From: Nocardioides sp. Soil805
Lineage (GTDB): Bacteria; Actinomycetota; Actinomycetes; Propionibacteriales; Nocardioidaceae
DNA length: 64,000 nt
Direction: 5' to 3'
NCBI RefSeq assembly: GCF_001429625.1
Contig: NZ_LMSU01000003.1
Location: forward strand, 145,148-209,147
The notes under the pieces were generated by a model. The model was not told the origin of the DNA. It worked only from the letters and a program-made list of their open reading frames with translations, and made no database searches. A program made the translations under genes and the position numbers. This document shows, one piece after another, positions 8,747 to 16,844 of this stretch. Each line of letters starts with the position of its first letter. Position 1 is the stretch's first letter.

Positions 8747-9142
8747 TCAGGCGAGGGCCTTGGCCTTCAGGGTGGCGAACTCGCTCTCGTCGATGACGCC
8801 GGAGTCGAGGAGCTCCTTGGCATGGGCGATCTGCTCCGCGGACGAGGTCGGCGTGGCGGCGACCTGCTTGATGTAGTCGGCCTGGGCGGCCTGGAGCTCC
8901 TTGGCCTTGGCCACCTGTCGTTCGGTCATGCTGCGGCCGCGGGCGATCAGGTAGATCAGGGCGCCGACCCAGGGCACGAAGATGAGGAGCACGGCCCATC
9001 CGGCCTTGCCCCAGCCGCTGAGGGTGTGGTCGCCGAACAGGTCGAACAGGCAGCGGAACCAGACCATGAGGGCCGCGATCCAGATGAAGAACCAAAAGGA
9101 CCACAGGAGCACTTCTCCGAAGTCGTTGGTCATGGCGTCCAT
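8747..9142 (-). CDS. PLDc_N/SHOCT domain membrane protein
   Basis: A 131-aa protein with two TM helices (LLWSFWFFIWIAALMVWFRC and WAVLLIFVPWVGALIYLIAR) matching the phospholipase-D-nuclease N-terminal membrane domain. It ends in a SHOCT motif (SSAEQIAHAKELLDSGVIDE, then SEFATLKAKALA). SHOCT is thought to mediate oligomerisation. The function is unknown, though the architecture is common in actinobacteria. GGGAGG lies upstream of the ATG. The gene is divergent from the redox operon that starts at 9329. Confidence 0.85.
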   Translation of the reverse strand: MDAMTNDFGEVLLWSFWFFIWIAALMVWFRCLFDLFGDHTLSGWGKAGWAVLLIFVPWVGALIYLIARGRSMTERQVAKAKELQAAQADYIKQVAATPTSSAEQIAHAKELLDSGVIDESEFATLKAKALA

Positions 9143-9328
9143 GGCAGGCCTCCCGTTTCGCTGGTCCCGGTTCTGCTCGACCGGTCTGGTGGAGTCTGGG
9201 CCGTCGGTTGCGCACTGGGCTTCACCCGTAGCGGGTGAGGCCGTCCGGTCGTGCGGGACCTAGCGTCGCCGTGGTTGGAGCTCGTCGAGCTCTGGGTACC
9301 TGGGTTGCTCGAGTCGGGGAGGACATCC

Positions 9329-9877
9329 ATGGGCGGACGAGGTGGCGCAGCCACGCAACCGGGGATCAGAGTGGGGCCGACGAGCGAGTTCAGCCTGTTC
9401 TTCCGGGTCAAGGCCGGCCAGGCACAGCCGTTGCGGGCGGCGTTGCTCGCTCTCCAGGACACTCCCGGGTATCGACCCGGCGACTACGGGATGGCGATCC
9501 AGACGATCCACGAGGCGCGCTTCGTGCTGTTCGACGACGACACCCGGCTGGCGTTCATCACGAGCTTCGACGGTCCGTGGGACGCCTACATGGAGGACTT
9601 CTTCACCTCCGGGCCCACGCTGGCGCTGTTCGACGTCATCTTCGGCCATGTGGAGGGGTACGACGGGCTGCCCGATGTCGCGGCCGTGCGTGCGTTCGTC
9701 CTCGGTGCGGAGCAGACGGCCGCCGCGTACGCCCGGAACTACGGCGGGACGGTGAAGGAGATCCGGACGGCGCAGCGTGTGAATGCCGCGTTCCAGCAGG
9801 TGCTCGACCACCCGGAGGCCGCGGAGGCTCTCCAGCATCCAGCACTGCAGCCCTTGCTGGACGAGGCCGCCGTCTAA
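9329..9877 (+). CDS. Uncharacterised protein, possible ferredoxin-like alpha/beta fold
   Basis: The start at 9329 (182 aa) is chosen because GGGGAGGA precedes that ATG. The sequence opens with TSEFSLFFRVKAGQAQPLRA and contains ARFVLFDDDTRLAFITSFDG, a beta-alpha-beta pattern resembling dimeric alpha/beta-barrel or DyP half-domains. No catalytic motif was recognised. It is the first gene of a tight five-gene operon (gaps 19-31 bp) with DUF4331, DyP peroxidase, a crotonase and a sulfite-oxidase-type enzyme, so a redox-related role is inferred. Confidence 0.65.
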   Translation: MGGRGGAATQPGIRVGPTSEFSLFFRVKAGQAQPLRAALLALQDTPGYRPGDYGMAIQTIHEARFVLFDDDTRLAFITSFDGPWDAYMEDFFTSGPTLALFDVIFGHVEGYDGLPDVAAVRAFVLGAEQTAAAYARNYGGTVKEIRTAQRVNAAFQQVLDHPEAAEALQHPALQPLLDEAAV

Positions 9878-9902
9878 CGCCGGCCGAGACAGGACCCAAC
9901 TC

Positions 9903-11051
9903 ATGTCTGACCACATCTCGGGGCCACGTGCCCTGGCGGATCCGATCGCGGACATCACGGACGTCTACGCCTTTCCGAGCCCCGAGGTCGCAGGTCGCCT
10001 CGTCCTCGTCCTCAACACCCTGCCGATGGCCAGACCCACCGACCTGTTCTCCGCAGGACTGATCTACCGCTTCCGCCTGCGAGCGCTGACCTCGCCCGAG
10101 AGCGGTGGGTCCGGGTGGCTGTTCGTCCCTGGACCGGAGGAACTGGTCCTGGACTGCGTCTTCGATCCTCCGCAGCACGTGCCTGCTCGGGGCGCGGGCC
10201 AGTCGGAGCACCAGCAGCACGGCAGCTGCACGACACCAGCGGGGGAGCCGGTATCTTTCCGCGTCGACGACGAGCAGGGGGGCGTGGGACGGGGCATCCG
10301 TGTCTTCGCCGGACTGCGGTGGGACCCGTTCATCATGGACGCCCGCGCGGCCCTGGCCACGATCGCGACCGGCAAGCTCGCCTTCACCGACCCCGGGTCG
10401 ATCTTCCTCGACGGCAAGAACGTGCTGAGCATCGTGGTCGAGATCGACACGGAGCTCCTGGCGGACTGGGTGCTCGTCGGAGTCGTGGCCGAGACCCTGA
10501 CCCGTGGCGAGTTCAACGTCCGGATCGAACGGGCGGGACGCCCCGAGGTGAAGAACATGATGCTCGCGCCGAAGCAGTTCGACCCCGTCAACCGGGACCT
10601 GGAGATCCGTGACCTGTACAACATGGACGACGCGTTCCACCTCGGAGAGGCGTATCTCGGCGCCTTCAGGGCGCGGCTGGATGCCAACCTCGCCTTCTGG
10701 GACGGCCTCGACGGGCAGCAGGACTGGCCGACCGGCGAGAGCGGCGGGCACCCGCTCACCGACCTGATGCTCGCCGACTACCTCGTCCTCGACGTCACCA
10801 AGCCGTACGTCGAGCAGGGGTCGTTCCTGGAGATCGAGCTCGCCGCGCGACGGGCGGAGGCGCACGTGACCTGCGGTGGCCGGACGTTGAACGACGACGT
10901 CATGGACACGATCTTCACCCAGCTCGTCAACGCCGGCCGTGGCCCCACCATCCGCGACGGCGTCGACGCCGCCACCCGGCCGGGCACGGTCACCTTCCCC
11001 TACCTGGCGTCGCCCAACCCGGACCCGCCCGAGCCTCCCGAGCACCACTGA
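9903..11051 (+). CDS. DUF4331 domain protein
   Basis: A 382-aa protein starting MSDHISGPRALADPIADITD, a typical DUF4331 opening, with DVYAFPSP and LVLVLNTLP following. Later segments include DPGSIFLDGKNVLSIVVEID and LGEAYLGAFRARLDANLAFW. There is no signal peptide, whereas many DUF4331 proteins are exported. The biochemical role is unknown. It is second in the five-gene redox operon, 25 bp after the first gene and 19 bp before the peroxidase, and ends in a Pro/Glu/His tail. Confidence 0.8.
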   Translation: MSDHISGPRALADPIADITDVYAFPSPEVAGRLVLVLNTLPMARPTDLFSAGLIYRFRLRALTSPESGGSGWLFVPGPEELVLDCVFDPPQHVPARGAGQSEHQQHGSCTTPAGEPVSFRVDDEQGGVGRGIRVFAGLRWDPFIMDARAALATIATGKLAFTDPGSIFLDGKNVLSIVVEIDTELLADWVLVGVVAETLTRGEFNVRIERAGRPEVKNMMLAPKQFDPVNRDLEIRDLYNMDDAFHLGEAYLGAFRARLDANLAFWDGLDGQQDWPTGESGGHPLTDLMLADYLVLDVTKPYVEQGSFLEIELAARRAEAHVTCGGRTLNDDVMDTIFTQLVNAGRGPTIRDGVDAATRPGTVTFPYLASPNPDPPEPPEHH

Positions 11052-11070
11052 CCGAGGAAGGGGGCTGAGG

Positions 11071-12426
11071 GTGGAGGACGCCATGGAGGGCGGCATGGAG
11101 AACGCATCCTTGGAGCTCGACGACATCCAGGCCGGAGCGTTGTTCGAGCGCCCCTCGCCGTACGTCGGCACCTACCTGCTGCTGCGCATCGCCGACCGTG
11201 CCGACGGCCGCGAGCTCGTACGGCGGCTGCACCGCTTGGCCATTCCGGCGTCGGGAGCCGGCTCCGCGGACGACACATCGATCACTGTCGCCTTCACCTA
11301 CCGAGGGCTGGAGGCGCTCGGGGTGCCGCAGACGTCGTTGGACAGCTTCGCCCCGGAGTTCAAGCAGGGGATGGCTGCCCGTGCCGAGATCCTCGGCGAC
11401 ACCGGTGAAAGTGGACCCGACCACTGGGAGAAGCCGCTGGGTACTGCCGAGGTCCACGTCGCCGTCGCGGTGCTCTCCTCCGACGAGGCCACGCTCCAGG
11501 CCGTCGCCGAGCGGGCTCGCGATGCCCACGCCGAGCTTCCCGGGGTCGACCTGATCTGGAGACAGGACTGCTACCAGCTCGCCACCGGACGCACCTCCTT
11601 CGGGTTCAAGGACGGCATCGGGCAACCCGCGGTCGAGGGGAGCGGCCGACCCCCCTCCAACCCGCGCGAGCGACCTCTCCGGGCTGGGGAGATCATCCTC
11701 GGCTACCCCGACGAGACGGGTGAGCTGCCGCCCATGCCCACCCCACCGGAGCTGGGTCGCAACGGCACGTACGTGGTGTTCCGCAAGCTCCACACGAAGG
11801 TCGCTGCCTACCGGAGCTACCTGCGTGACCGGGCCACGACGCGCGCTGAGCGGGATCTTCTCGCCGCGAAGATGGTCGGGCGCTGGCAGAGCGGCGCACC
11901 CCTCGCCGTCTCCCCGGACGCCGACGACCCCGAGCTGGGGAGCGACCCCCGGCGCAACAACGACTTCCTCTACGCCGACGACCCGAGCGGTTTCAAGTGC
12001 CCGGTGGGTGCCCACGCACGCCGGGCCAATCCGCGGGACGCGCTGGACGGAGAAGGCAGCGTGGACGTCCGGCTCCACCGGATGGTCCGGCGCGGCACCA
12101 GCTACGGACCGATGCTCCCCGACGGCGTCACCGAGGACGACGGCGTCGACCGCGGCATCATCTTCGTCTTCGCGGGCGCCCACCTGAAGCGCCAGTTCGA
12201 GTTCGTCAAGACCCAGTGGCTCAACGACGGCATCTTCATCGGTGCGCCGCTCGAGTCCGACCCCCTTGTCGGGCCGCACCACGACTCGACCCGCTTCACG
12301 ATCGCCCGACGTCCGATCCGCCGGAGGCTCCAGGACCTTCCGCCCTTCGTGATCACCCGCGGTGGCGAGTACTGCTTCGCCCCCGGCCTGAGCGCGCTCC
12401 GCTGGCTCGCCGACCTGGACACGTGA
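11071..12426 (+). CDS. DyP-type heme peroxidase
   Basis: About 451 aa from the GTG at 11071, which has AAGGGGG upstream; Met starts at 11083 or 11095 are possible. The DyP signature GFKDG (residues ~178-182, catalytic Asp) and the heme-ligand region PVGAHARRANPR (His ~315) are both present. DyP enzymes oxidise substrates with hydrogen peroxide. No Tat signal and no encapsulin-targeting tail are seen, so it looks cytoplasmic. It is third in the operon with DUF4331, a crotonase and a molybdoenzyme; the physiological substrate is unknown. Confidence 0.92.
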   Translation: MEDAMEGGMENASLELDDIQAGALFERPSPYVGTYLLLRIADRADGRELVRRLHRLAIPASGAGSADDTSITVAFTYRGLEALGVPQTSLDSFAPEFKQGMAARAEILGDTGESGPDHWEKPLGTAEVHVAVAVLSSDEATLQAVAERARDAHAELPGVDLIWRQDCYQLATGRTSFGFKDGIGQPAVEGSGRPPSNPRERPLRAGEIILGYPDETGELPPMPTPPELGRNGTYVVFRKLHTKVAAYRSYLRDRATTRAERDLLAAKMVGRWQSGAPLAVSPDADDPELGSDPRRNNDFLYADDPSGFKCPVGAHARRANPRDALDGEGSVDVRLHRMVRRGTSYGPMLPDGVTEDDGVDRGIIFVFAGAHLKRQFEFVKTQWLNDGIFIGAPLESDPLVGPHHDSTRFTIARRPIRRRLQDLPPFVITRGGEYCFAPGLSALRWLADLDT

Positions 12427-12451
12427 GGACGTCACCGAGAGAGGAAGCACC

Positions 12452-13312
12452 ATGAGCTCATCCAGCACGGACCGTTGGGCAGCACTCGACTTCGGCCCGC
12501 CCGCGCCCGACGTCGAGGAGACCGAGGCACCCGTTCTCCTGGACTACCTCTCCGAGGGTCGCGTGGCGGTGATCACCCTGAACCGACCCCACGCCGACAA
12601 CGCGATCACCACCGAGATGGGTGCCCTGCTGACCGAGGTGGTCGAGGAGATCGCGGTTCGTACCCACGTCCGGGTGGTCGTCCTGACCGGCGCCGGTGAG
12701 CGCGCTTTCTCGGTGGGAAGCGACCTGCGGCAACGCAAGGCGATGACCAAGGAGGACTGGCTGCGCCAGCGCCAGGCTTTCGACCGGACCCTGTACACGG
12801 TCCGCCAGCTGCGCAAGCCGATCTTCGCCGCCGTCAACGGGATCGCCTACGGGGGAGGCTGCGAGCTCGCGCAGAGCACCGACTTCATCATCGCCTCGAC
12901 CAACGCGACCTTCGGCCAACCGGAGGCCATGCTCGGTCTGGCGGCCGGTGGCGGGTCACCTGCCCTCCTGCCCCGGCTCCTCCCGCGCGGCAGGGCCCTG
13001 CAGATGCTCCTGACCGGCGACCCGGTCGCGGCCCCGGAGGCCTACCGGATCGGGCTGGTGAACGAGCTCCACGACCCTTCGGAGCTGATGTCGGCGGCGC
13101 GGGGGATCGCCGACAAGATCGCCGGCAACTCGCCGACCGCCGTCCAGTCCGTCAAGCGTGCGGTGCAGCTGGGCGAGGGGCAGCCGATCGAGCAGGCGAT
13201 CGCGATCATGATGGACGCGCATTGGCGCTCCGCGGTGCATCCCGACCGCATCGAGGGCATCGGCGCCTTCAACGACGGCCGCGAACCGACCTTCGACGAC
13301 TCCGATTTCTGA
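12452..13312 (+). CDS. Enoyl-CoA hydratase/isomerase family protein
   Basis: A 286-aa crotonase-fold protein. VAVITLNRPHADNAITTEMG, the oxyanion-hole segment AFSVGSDLRQRK, NGIAYGGGCELAQSTDFIIA and FGQPEAMLGLAAGGGSPALL are the family landmarks, and both acidic positions are present (E in GCEL and in QPEA). It should act on an acyl-CoA. A ~30-residue extension precedes the core. It lies fourth in the redox operon, 25 bp after the peroxidase and 31 bp before the sulfite-oxidase-like gene. The substrate cannot be deduced. Confidence 0.9.
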   Translation: MSSSSTDRWAALDFGPPAPDVEETEAPVLLDYLSEGRVAVITLNRPHADNAITTEMGALLTEVVEEIAVRTHVRVVVLTGAGERAFSVGSDLRQRKAMTKEDWLRQRQAFDRTLYTVRQLRKPIFAAVNGIAYGGGCELAQSTDFIIASTNATFGQPEAMLGLAAGGGSPALLPRLLPRGRALQMLLTGDPVAAPEAYRIGLVNELHDPSELMSAARGIADKIAGNSPTAVQSVKRAVQLGEGQPIEQAIAIMMDAHWRSAVHPDRIEGIGAFNDGREPTFDDSDF

Positions 13313-13343
13313 GGACCTCCACCCGACCCTAGGAGACAGATCC

Positions 13344-14423
13344 ATGACCGTCGCTGATGACCTCGAGGCGGCACGCGCCGCCCTGGTGATGATCAACCCG
13401 GCGCCCTACAACGCCGAGGCACCGCCGGCCGCTCTCGTCGGCGACGTCACCCCCACCGAGCTCCACTACGTGCGGAGCAACTTCGCCGTGCCCGATCACG
13501 ACGGCACCCTCGAGATCGGCGGCGCGGTCGGCGTCCCGATGAGCCTGACCCTCGACGACCTCCGTTCCCTGCCCGCGCACGACCACACCGTCACCCTCGA
13601 GTGCGCCGGCAACGGTCGCCTGGACATGCGGCCCCTGCCGACGGGAGAGCCCTGGGGCGACTTCGCCGTCTCGACCGCCCGCTGGACCGGGGCGCTCCTG
13701 CACGAGGTGTTGGCCAAGGTCGCCCCCGCTGCGGAGGGGGTCGAGGTCGTCGCCCACGGCGCCGACCACGGCCCGTACCACCTCCAGGCGATCCTTCCCG
13801 AGACCGACCAGGACGAGCTCACCTTCGCCCGTGCCCTGGCGATCGGCGAGGCCATGGACCCGGCGTCGGGGATCCTCATCGCCTACGAGATGAACGGCCA
13901 ACCGCTCGGACGCGACCACGGGGCACCGTTCCGACTGATCGTCCCTCACTGGTACGCCGTCGCGTCCGTGAAGTGGCTGAAGCGTCTCGACGTCCTCACC
14001 GAGCCCTACGCCGGCGAGTTCCAGACCGGCCACTACATCTACCAGTGGCCGGACCGACCCCACGAGCCGGTGACCCTGATGCGGGTACGCGCCCGGATCA
14101 CCGACCCTGCGCCCGGCTCCACGGTCGACGCCGACACCTGCACCGTCCGGGGCAAGGCGTGGTCCGGGACCGGCCCCGTCGTTGGCGTGGACGTCAGCCT
14201 CACCGGGGAGGGCGACTGGCAGCCCGCACGGCTCGAGCCACCTCGAGGCGACTACCAGTGGCAGGACTGGAGCTTCACCTGGGACTCGATCGGTGTCGGT
14301 CGGCACACCCTGCGGGCCAGGGCGACCGACGCCGCCGGAAACGTGCAACCCGACGTGCCGCCGTGGAACCGACTCGGCTACGGCAACAACGCCATCGAGG
14401 TCATCTACGTCGACCGTCGTTGA
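13344..14423 (+). CDS. Sulfite-oxidase-family molybdopterin enzyme
   Basis: A 359-aa protein with the SUOX catalytic domain: GVPMSLTLDDLRSLP, VTLECAGNGR (Cys87, expected molybdenum ligand), MNGQPLGRDHGAPFRLIVPH and VKWLKRLDVL. A C-terminal dimerisation domain of the Mo-co type follows (ARITDPAPGSTVDADTCTV onward). There is no heme b5 domain and no signal peptide. Family members oxidise sulfite or reduce S-/N-oxides. The electron partner is not evident. AGGAGAC precedes the ATG. It is the last gene of the five-gene operon and converges on the MMPL gene. Confidence 0.9.
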   Translation: MTVADDLEAARAALVMINPAPYNAEAPPAALVGDVTPTELHYVRSNFAVPDHDGTLEIGGAVGVPMSLTLDDLRSLPAHDHTVTLECAGNGRLDMRPLPTGEPWGDFAVSTARWTGALLHEVLAKVAPAAEGVEVVAHGADHGPYHLQAILPETDQDELTFARALAIGEAMDPASGILIAYEMNGQPLGRDHGAPFRLIVPHWYAVASVKWLKRLDVLTEPYAGEFQTGHYIYQWPDRPHEPVTLMRVRARITDPAPGSTVDADTCTVRGKAWSGTGPVVGVDVSLTGEGDWQPARLEPPRGDYQWQDWSFTWDSIGVGRHTLRARATDAAGNVQPDVPPWNRLGYGNNAIEVIYVDRR

Positions 14424-14494
14424 CCAGCGCGCCCGGGCGACGTGGATCATCGTCCCCCGGGCGCCGGCGGCGTCGGCGTCGTACGAGCGGACGC

Positions 14495-16675
14495 TCAGAG
14501 CGGGACGAGCTCCTCCGGGCGGGGATCCGCCGTCCGGTCGTCGGGCACGGTCGGGAGGTGCTGGTCGGCACCCTCGACGTCGAGGACCGGCAGGACACGG
14601 TCCAGCCACCGGGGCAGCCACCAGTTGGCGTCGCCGAGCAGCGACATGGTCGCGGGCACCAGGACCATGCGGACCAGGGTGGAGTCGATCGCGATGGCGG
14701 TCGCCAGCCCGAGGCCGAGCATCTTCAGCGACGGTATCGGGCTGCCGACGAAGCTGAGGAAGACGGCGATCATGATGAGCGCGGCCGAGGTGATGATCCG
14801 TCCCGTCCCGGCCAGGCCGCGGGCGACCGACTCGGCGTTGTCACCGGTCGCGGCGTACTCCTCCCGGATGCGCGAGAGCAGGAAGACCTCGTAGTCCATC
14901 GAGAGCCCGAAGAGGATCGGGAACATGATCACGACGATGATCGAGGTGATGGGGGTCGGCCCCTCGAGTCCCAGGAGCTCCGCTCCCCAGCCCCACTGGA
15001 AGACCATGACCAGCACTCCGTACGCCGCGCCGATCGAGAGCAGGTTCATCACGGCTGCCTTCAGCGGGACCGCCACGGACCGGAAGAGGAGCATCAGCAG
15101 GAGGAACGAGATCCCGATCACGGCGCCGACGAAGAGCGGGAGGGTCTTCCCCAGCTGGGTGTTCAGGTCGTCGGTGATCGCGGTGATCCCCGAGACATAG
15201 GTGTGGTCCGGGATGACCGACCGGACACGATCGATGGTGGCCGAGGTCTCGGCGTCGGCCGGACCACCGTCGGGAAGGGCGCTGAACACGACCGTGCTGC
15301 CGTCGGCGGAGGTCCGGGGCTCGCCCACGGACACGATGCCCGGGACGTCCGCGATCGTCGCCGACACCCTCGCCACGTCGTCGGCCCCGACGGCCGAGGA
15401 CTCGCGGTCCATCACGATCGTGAGCGGGGCGTTGAACCCGATGCCGAAGCCCTCGGTGAGGAGGTCGTACGCCTGGCGGTGGGTGGTGTGCGTGGGGGCG
15501 TCACCCGCCGCCGGGAAGGCGGTCTGGATCGACAGGGCGGGCACGGCGAGAGCGGCCAGCACGGTGACCGAACCGAGGAGGTAGGGCCAGGGGCGACGCG
15601 ACACGTGGTGGCCGAACCGCCACCAGCGGCTCTCCTCGGTGCGGACGGCGGGGCGGTGGCGTCGTACGACCCGGCCGGAGTCGATCCGGTCACCGAGCAG
15701 GGTGAGCAGGGCGGGGAGCAGGGTCACGGCTGCCGCGACGGCGCTCAGCACCATCAGGGCGGTGGCGAGCCCGATCGAGGTCAGGATGCCCAGGCCCGTG
15801 ATGCCCAGCGCCGCGGTCGCGATCATCACGGTCCCGCCCGCGAAGACCACCGCGGTGCCGGAGGTGCTCATCGCACCGGACAGGGCTCGGGTGTTGTCCT
15901 GGCCCGCCGACCGGTTCTCCCGGTAGCGGGCGACGACGAACAGCGCGTAGTCGACGCCCACGCCCAGCCCGACCAGTCCGGCCACGGCGATGGCGGAGAC
16001 CGACACGTCCATCGTGCCGGCCATCAGCATGATGCCTCCGATGGAGGCGCCGACGGCGACGAGGGACAGCCCGATCGGCACGATCGCCGCGACGGCCGTC
16101 CCGAAGACGACGAGCAGCACGACCAGGGCCACGAGCAGGCCGATCGCGGTGTGGGACGAGGTCTCGTCCGCGGCGTTGAGGAAGACGGCGTCGCCCCCGA
16201 GCTCGACCTGGAGGTCGGGGGACCCCATCGAGGAGACGGCCTCGGACAGGACCGCGAACGCCGGCTTGCCGATCTCGCGCTCGGGCGAGTCGAGGGTCAT
16301 GACGGCGTACCCGATCCGCCCGTCCTCGGAGATCGTGCCGGCCGTGAACGGGTCGGCCACCGACTCGACGCGGGCGACGCCGGACGCGTCGTCGAGGACC
16401 CGCGCGATCTCGTCCCGGTGCTCGTCGAGCGTCGTGCCCTCGCGAGCCGCGAGCACGACCATGGCCGACCCCTTGGCGGCCTCGGGGAAGCCGTCGTCGA
16501 GCAGCTCCAGCGCCGTGGCGCTCTGGCTGTCCGGCGCGGAGAAGTCGTCGACGAACGTGCCTCCGACCGCGATGGCCAGGAAGAAGACCGCCCCTGTGAC
16601 GGCGAGCCAGCCGGTGATGGTGCGCCACGGGTGCCTGGCGCTGGCGGACGCAATGCCGCGAGTGAGCTTCTGCAT
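14495..16675 (-). CDS. MMPL/RND family transporter
   Basis: A 726-aa membrane protein with the MMPL layout: TM1 after MQKLTRGIASASARHPWRT, an extracytoplasmic domain, five TM helices (VALVVLLVVFGTAVAAIVPI onward, with GVDYALFVVARYRE), then a second domain and six more helices with LSMDYEVFLLSRIREEY. The paired GxDYxxF/MDYEVF segments are the proton-relay regions of this family. The substrate is unknown. The start at 16675 is preferred over one 45 bp upstream because a GAAGGG site precedes it. It is divergent from a LAL regulator, which is the likely controller. Confidence 0.92.
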   Translation of the reverse strand: MQKLTRGIASASARHPWRTITGWLAVTGAVFFLAIAVGGTFVDDFSAPDSQSATALELLDDGFPEAAKGSAMVVLAAREGTTLDEHRDEIARVLDDASGVARVESVADPFTAGTISEDGRIGYAVMTLDSPEREIGKPAFAVLSEAVSSMGSPDLQVELGGDAVFLNAADETSSHTAIGLLVALVVLLVVFGTAVAAIVPIGLSLVAVGASIGGIMLMAGTMDVSVSAIAVAGLVGLGVGVDYALFVVARYRENRSAGQDNTRALSGAMSTSGTAVVFAGGTVMIATAALGITGLGILTSIGLATALMVLSAVAAAVTLLPALLTLLGDRIDSGRVVRRHRPAVRTEESRWWRFGHHVSRRPWPYLLGSVTVLAALAVPALSIQTAFPAAGDAPTHTTHRQAYDLLTEGFGIGFNAPLTIVMDRESSAVGADDVARVSATIADVPGIVSVGEPRTSADGSTVVFSALPDGGPADAETSATIDRVRSVIPDHTYVSGITAITDDLNTQLGKTLPLFVGAVIGISFLLLMLLFRSVAVPLKAAVMNLLSIGAAYGVLVMVFQWGWGAELLGLEGPTPITSIIVVIMFPILFGLSMDYEVFLLSRIREEYAATGDNAESVARGLAGTGRIITSAALIMIAVFLSFVGSPIPSLKMLGLGLATAIAIDSTLVRMVLVPATMSLLGDANWWLPRWLDRVLPVLDVEGADQHLPTVPDDRTADPRPEELVPL

Positions 16676-16743
16676 GATCGTGCCCTTCGGGAGTGGGGGT
16701 GCCGGGTCGGCCTGCTGCATGGCCGGAACCTAGGGACGGACGT

Positions 16744-16783
16744 GGTGAGCGCGGCTCACCAGAGGTGGTGAAGGAGGTGGTGA
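16744..16783. promoter_or_regulatory. Candidate LAL-regulator operator cluster
   Basis: The MMPL-LAL divergent region holds a perfect inverted repeat GGTGAGC-GCG-GCTCACC (16744-16760), followed by two GGTGGTGA copies 12 bp apart (16764 and 16776). A related palindrome lies downstream of the regulator at 19620. This suggests binding by the regulator, but that is inferred only from position and similarity. Confidence 0.55.
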
Positions 16784-16844
16784 ACCCTGCGGCGCCGGGT
16801 GCTGTCTGGACCAGCGACGTCGCAACCCCTCGCGAGGAGGAAGG

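Noticed and set aside
16764-16783. 12-bp spacing of GGTGGTGA in the LAL operator compared with the island GGTGAGC repeats
   Set aside because: Similar core and period, but the contexts differ and the rest does not align; treated as coincidence.
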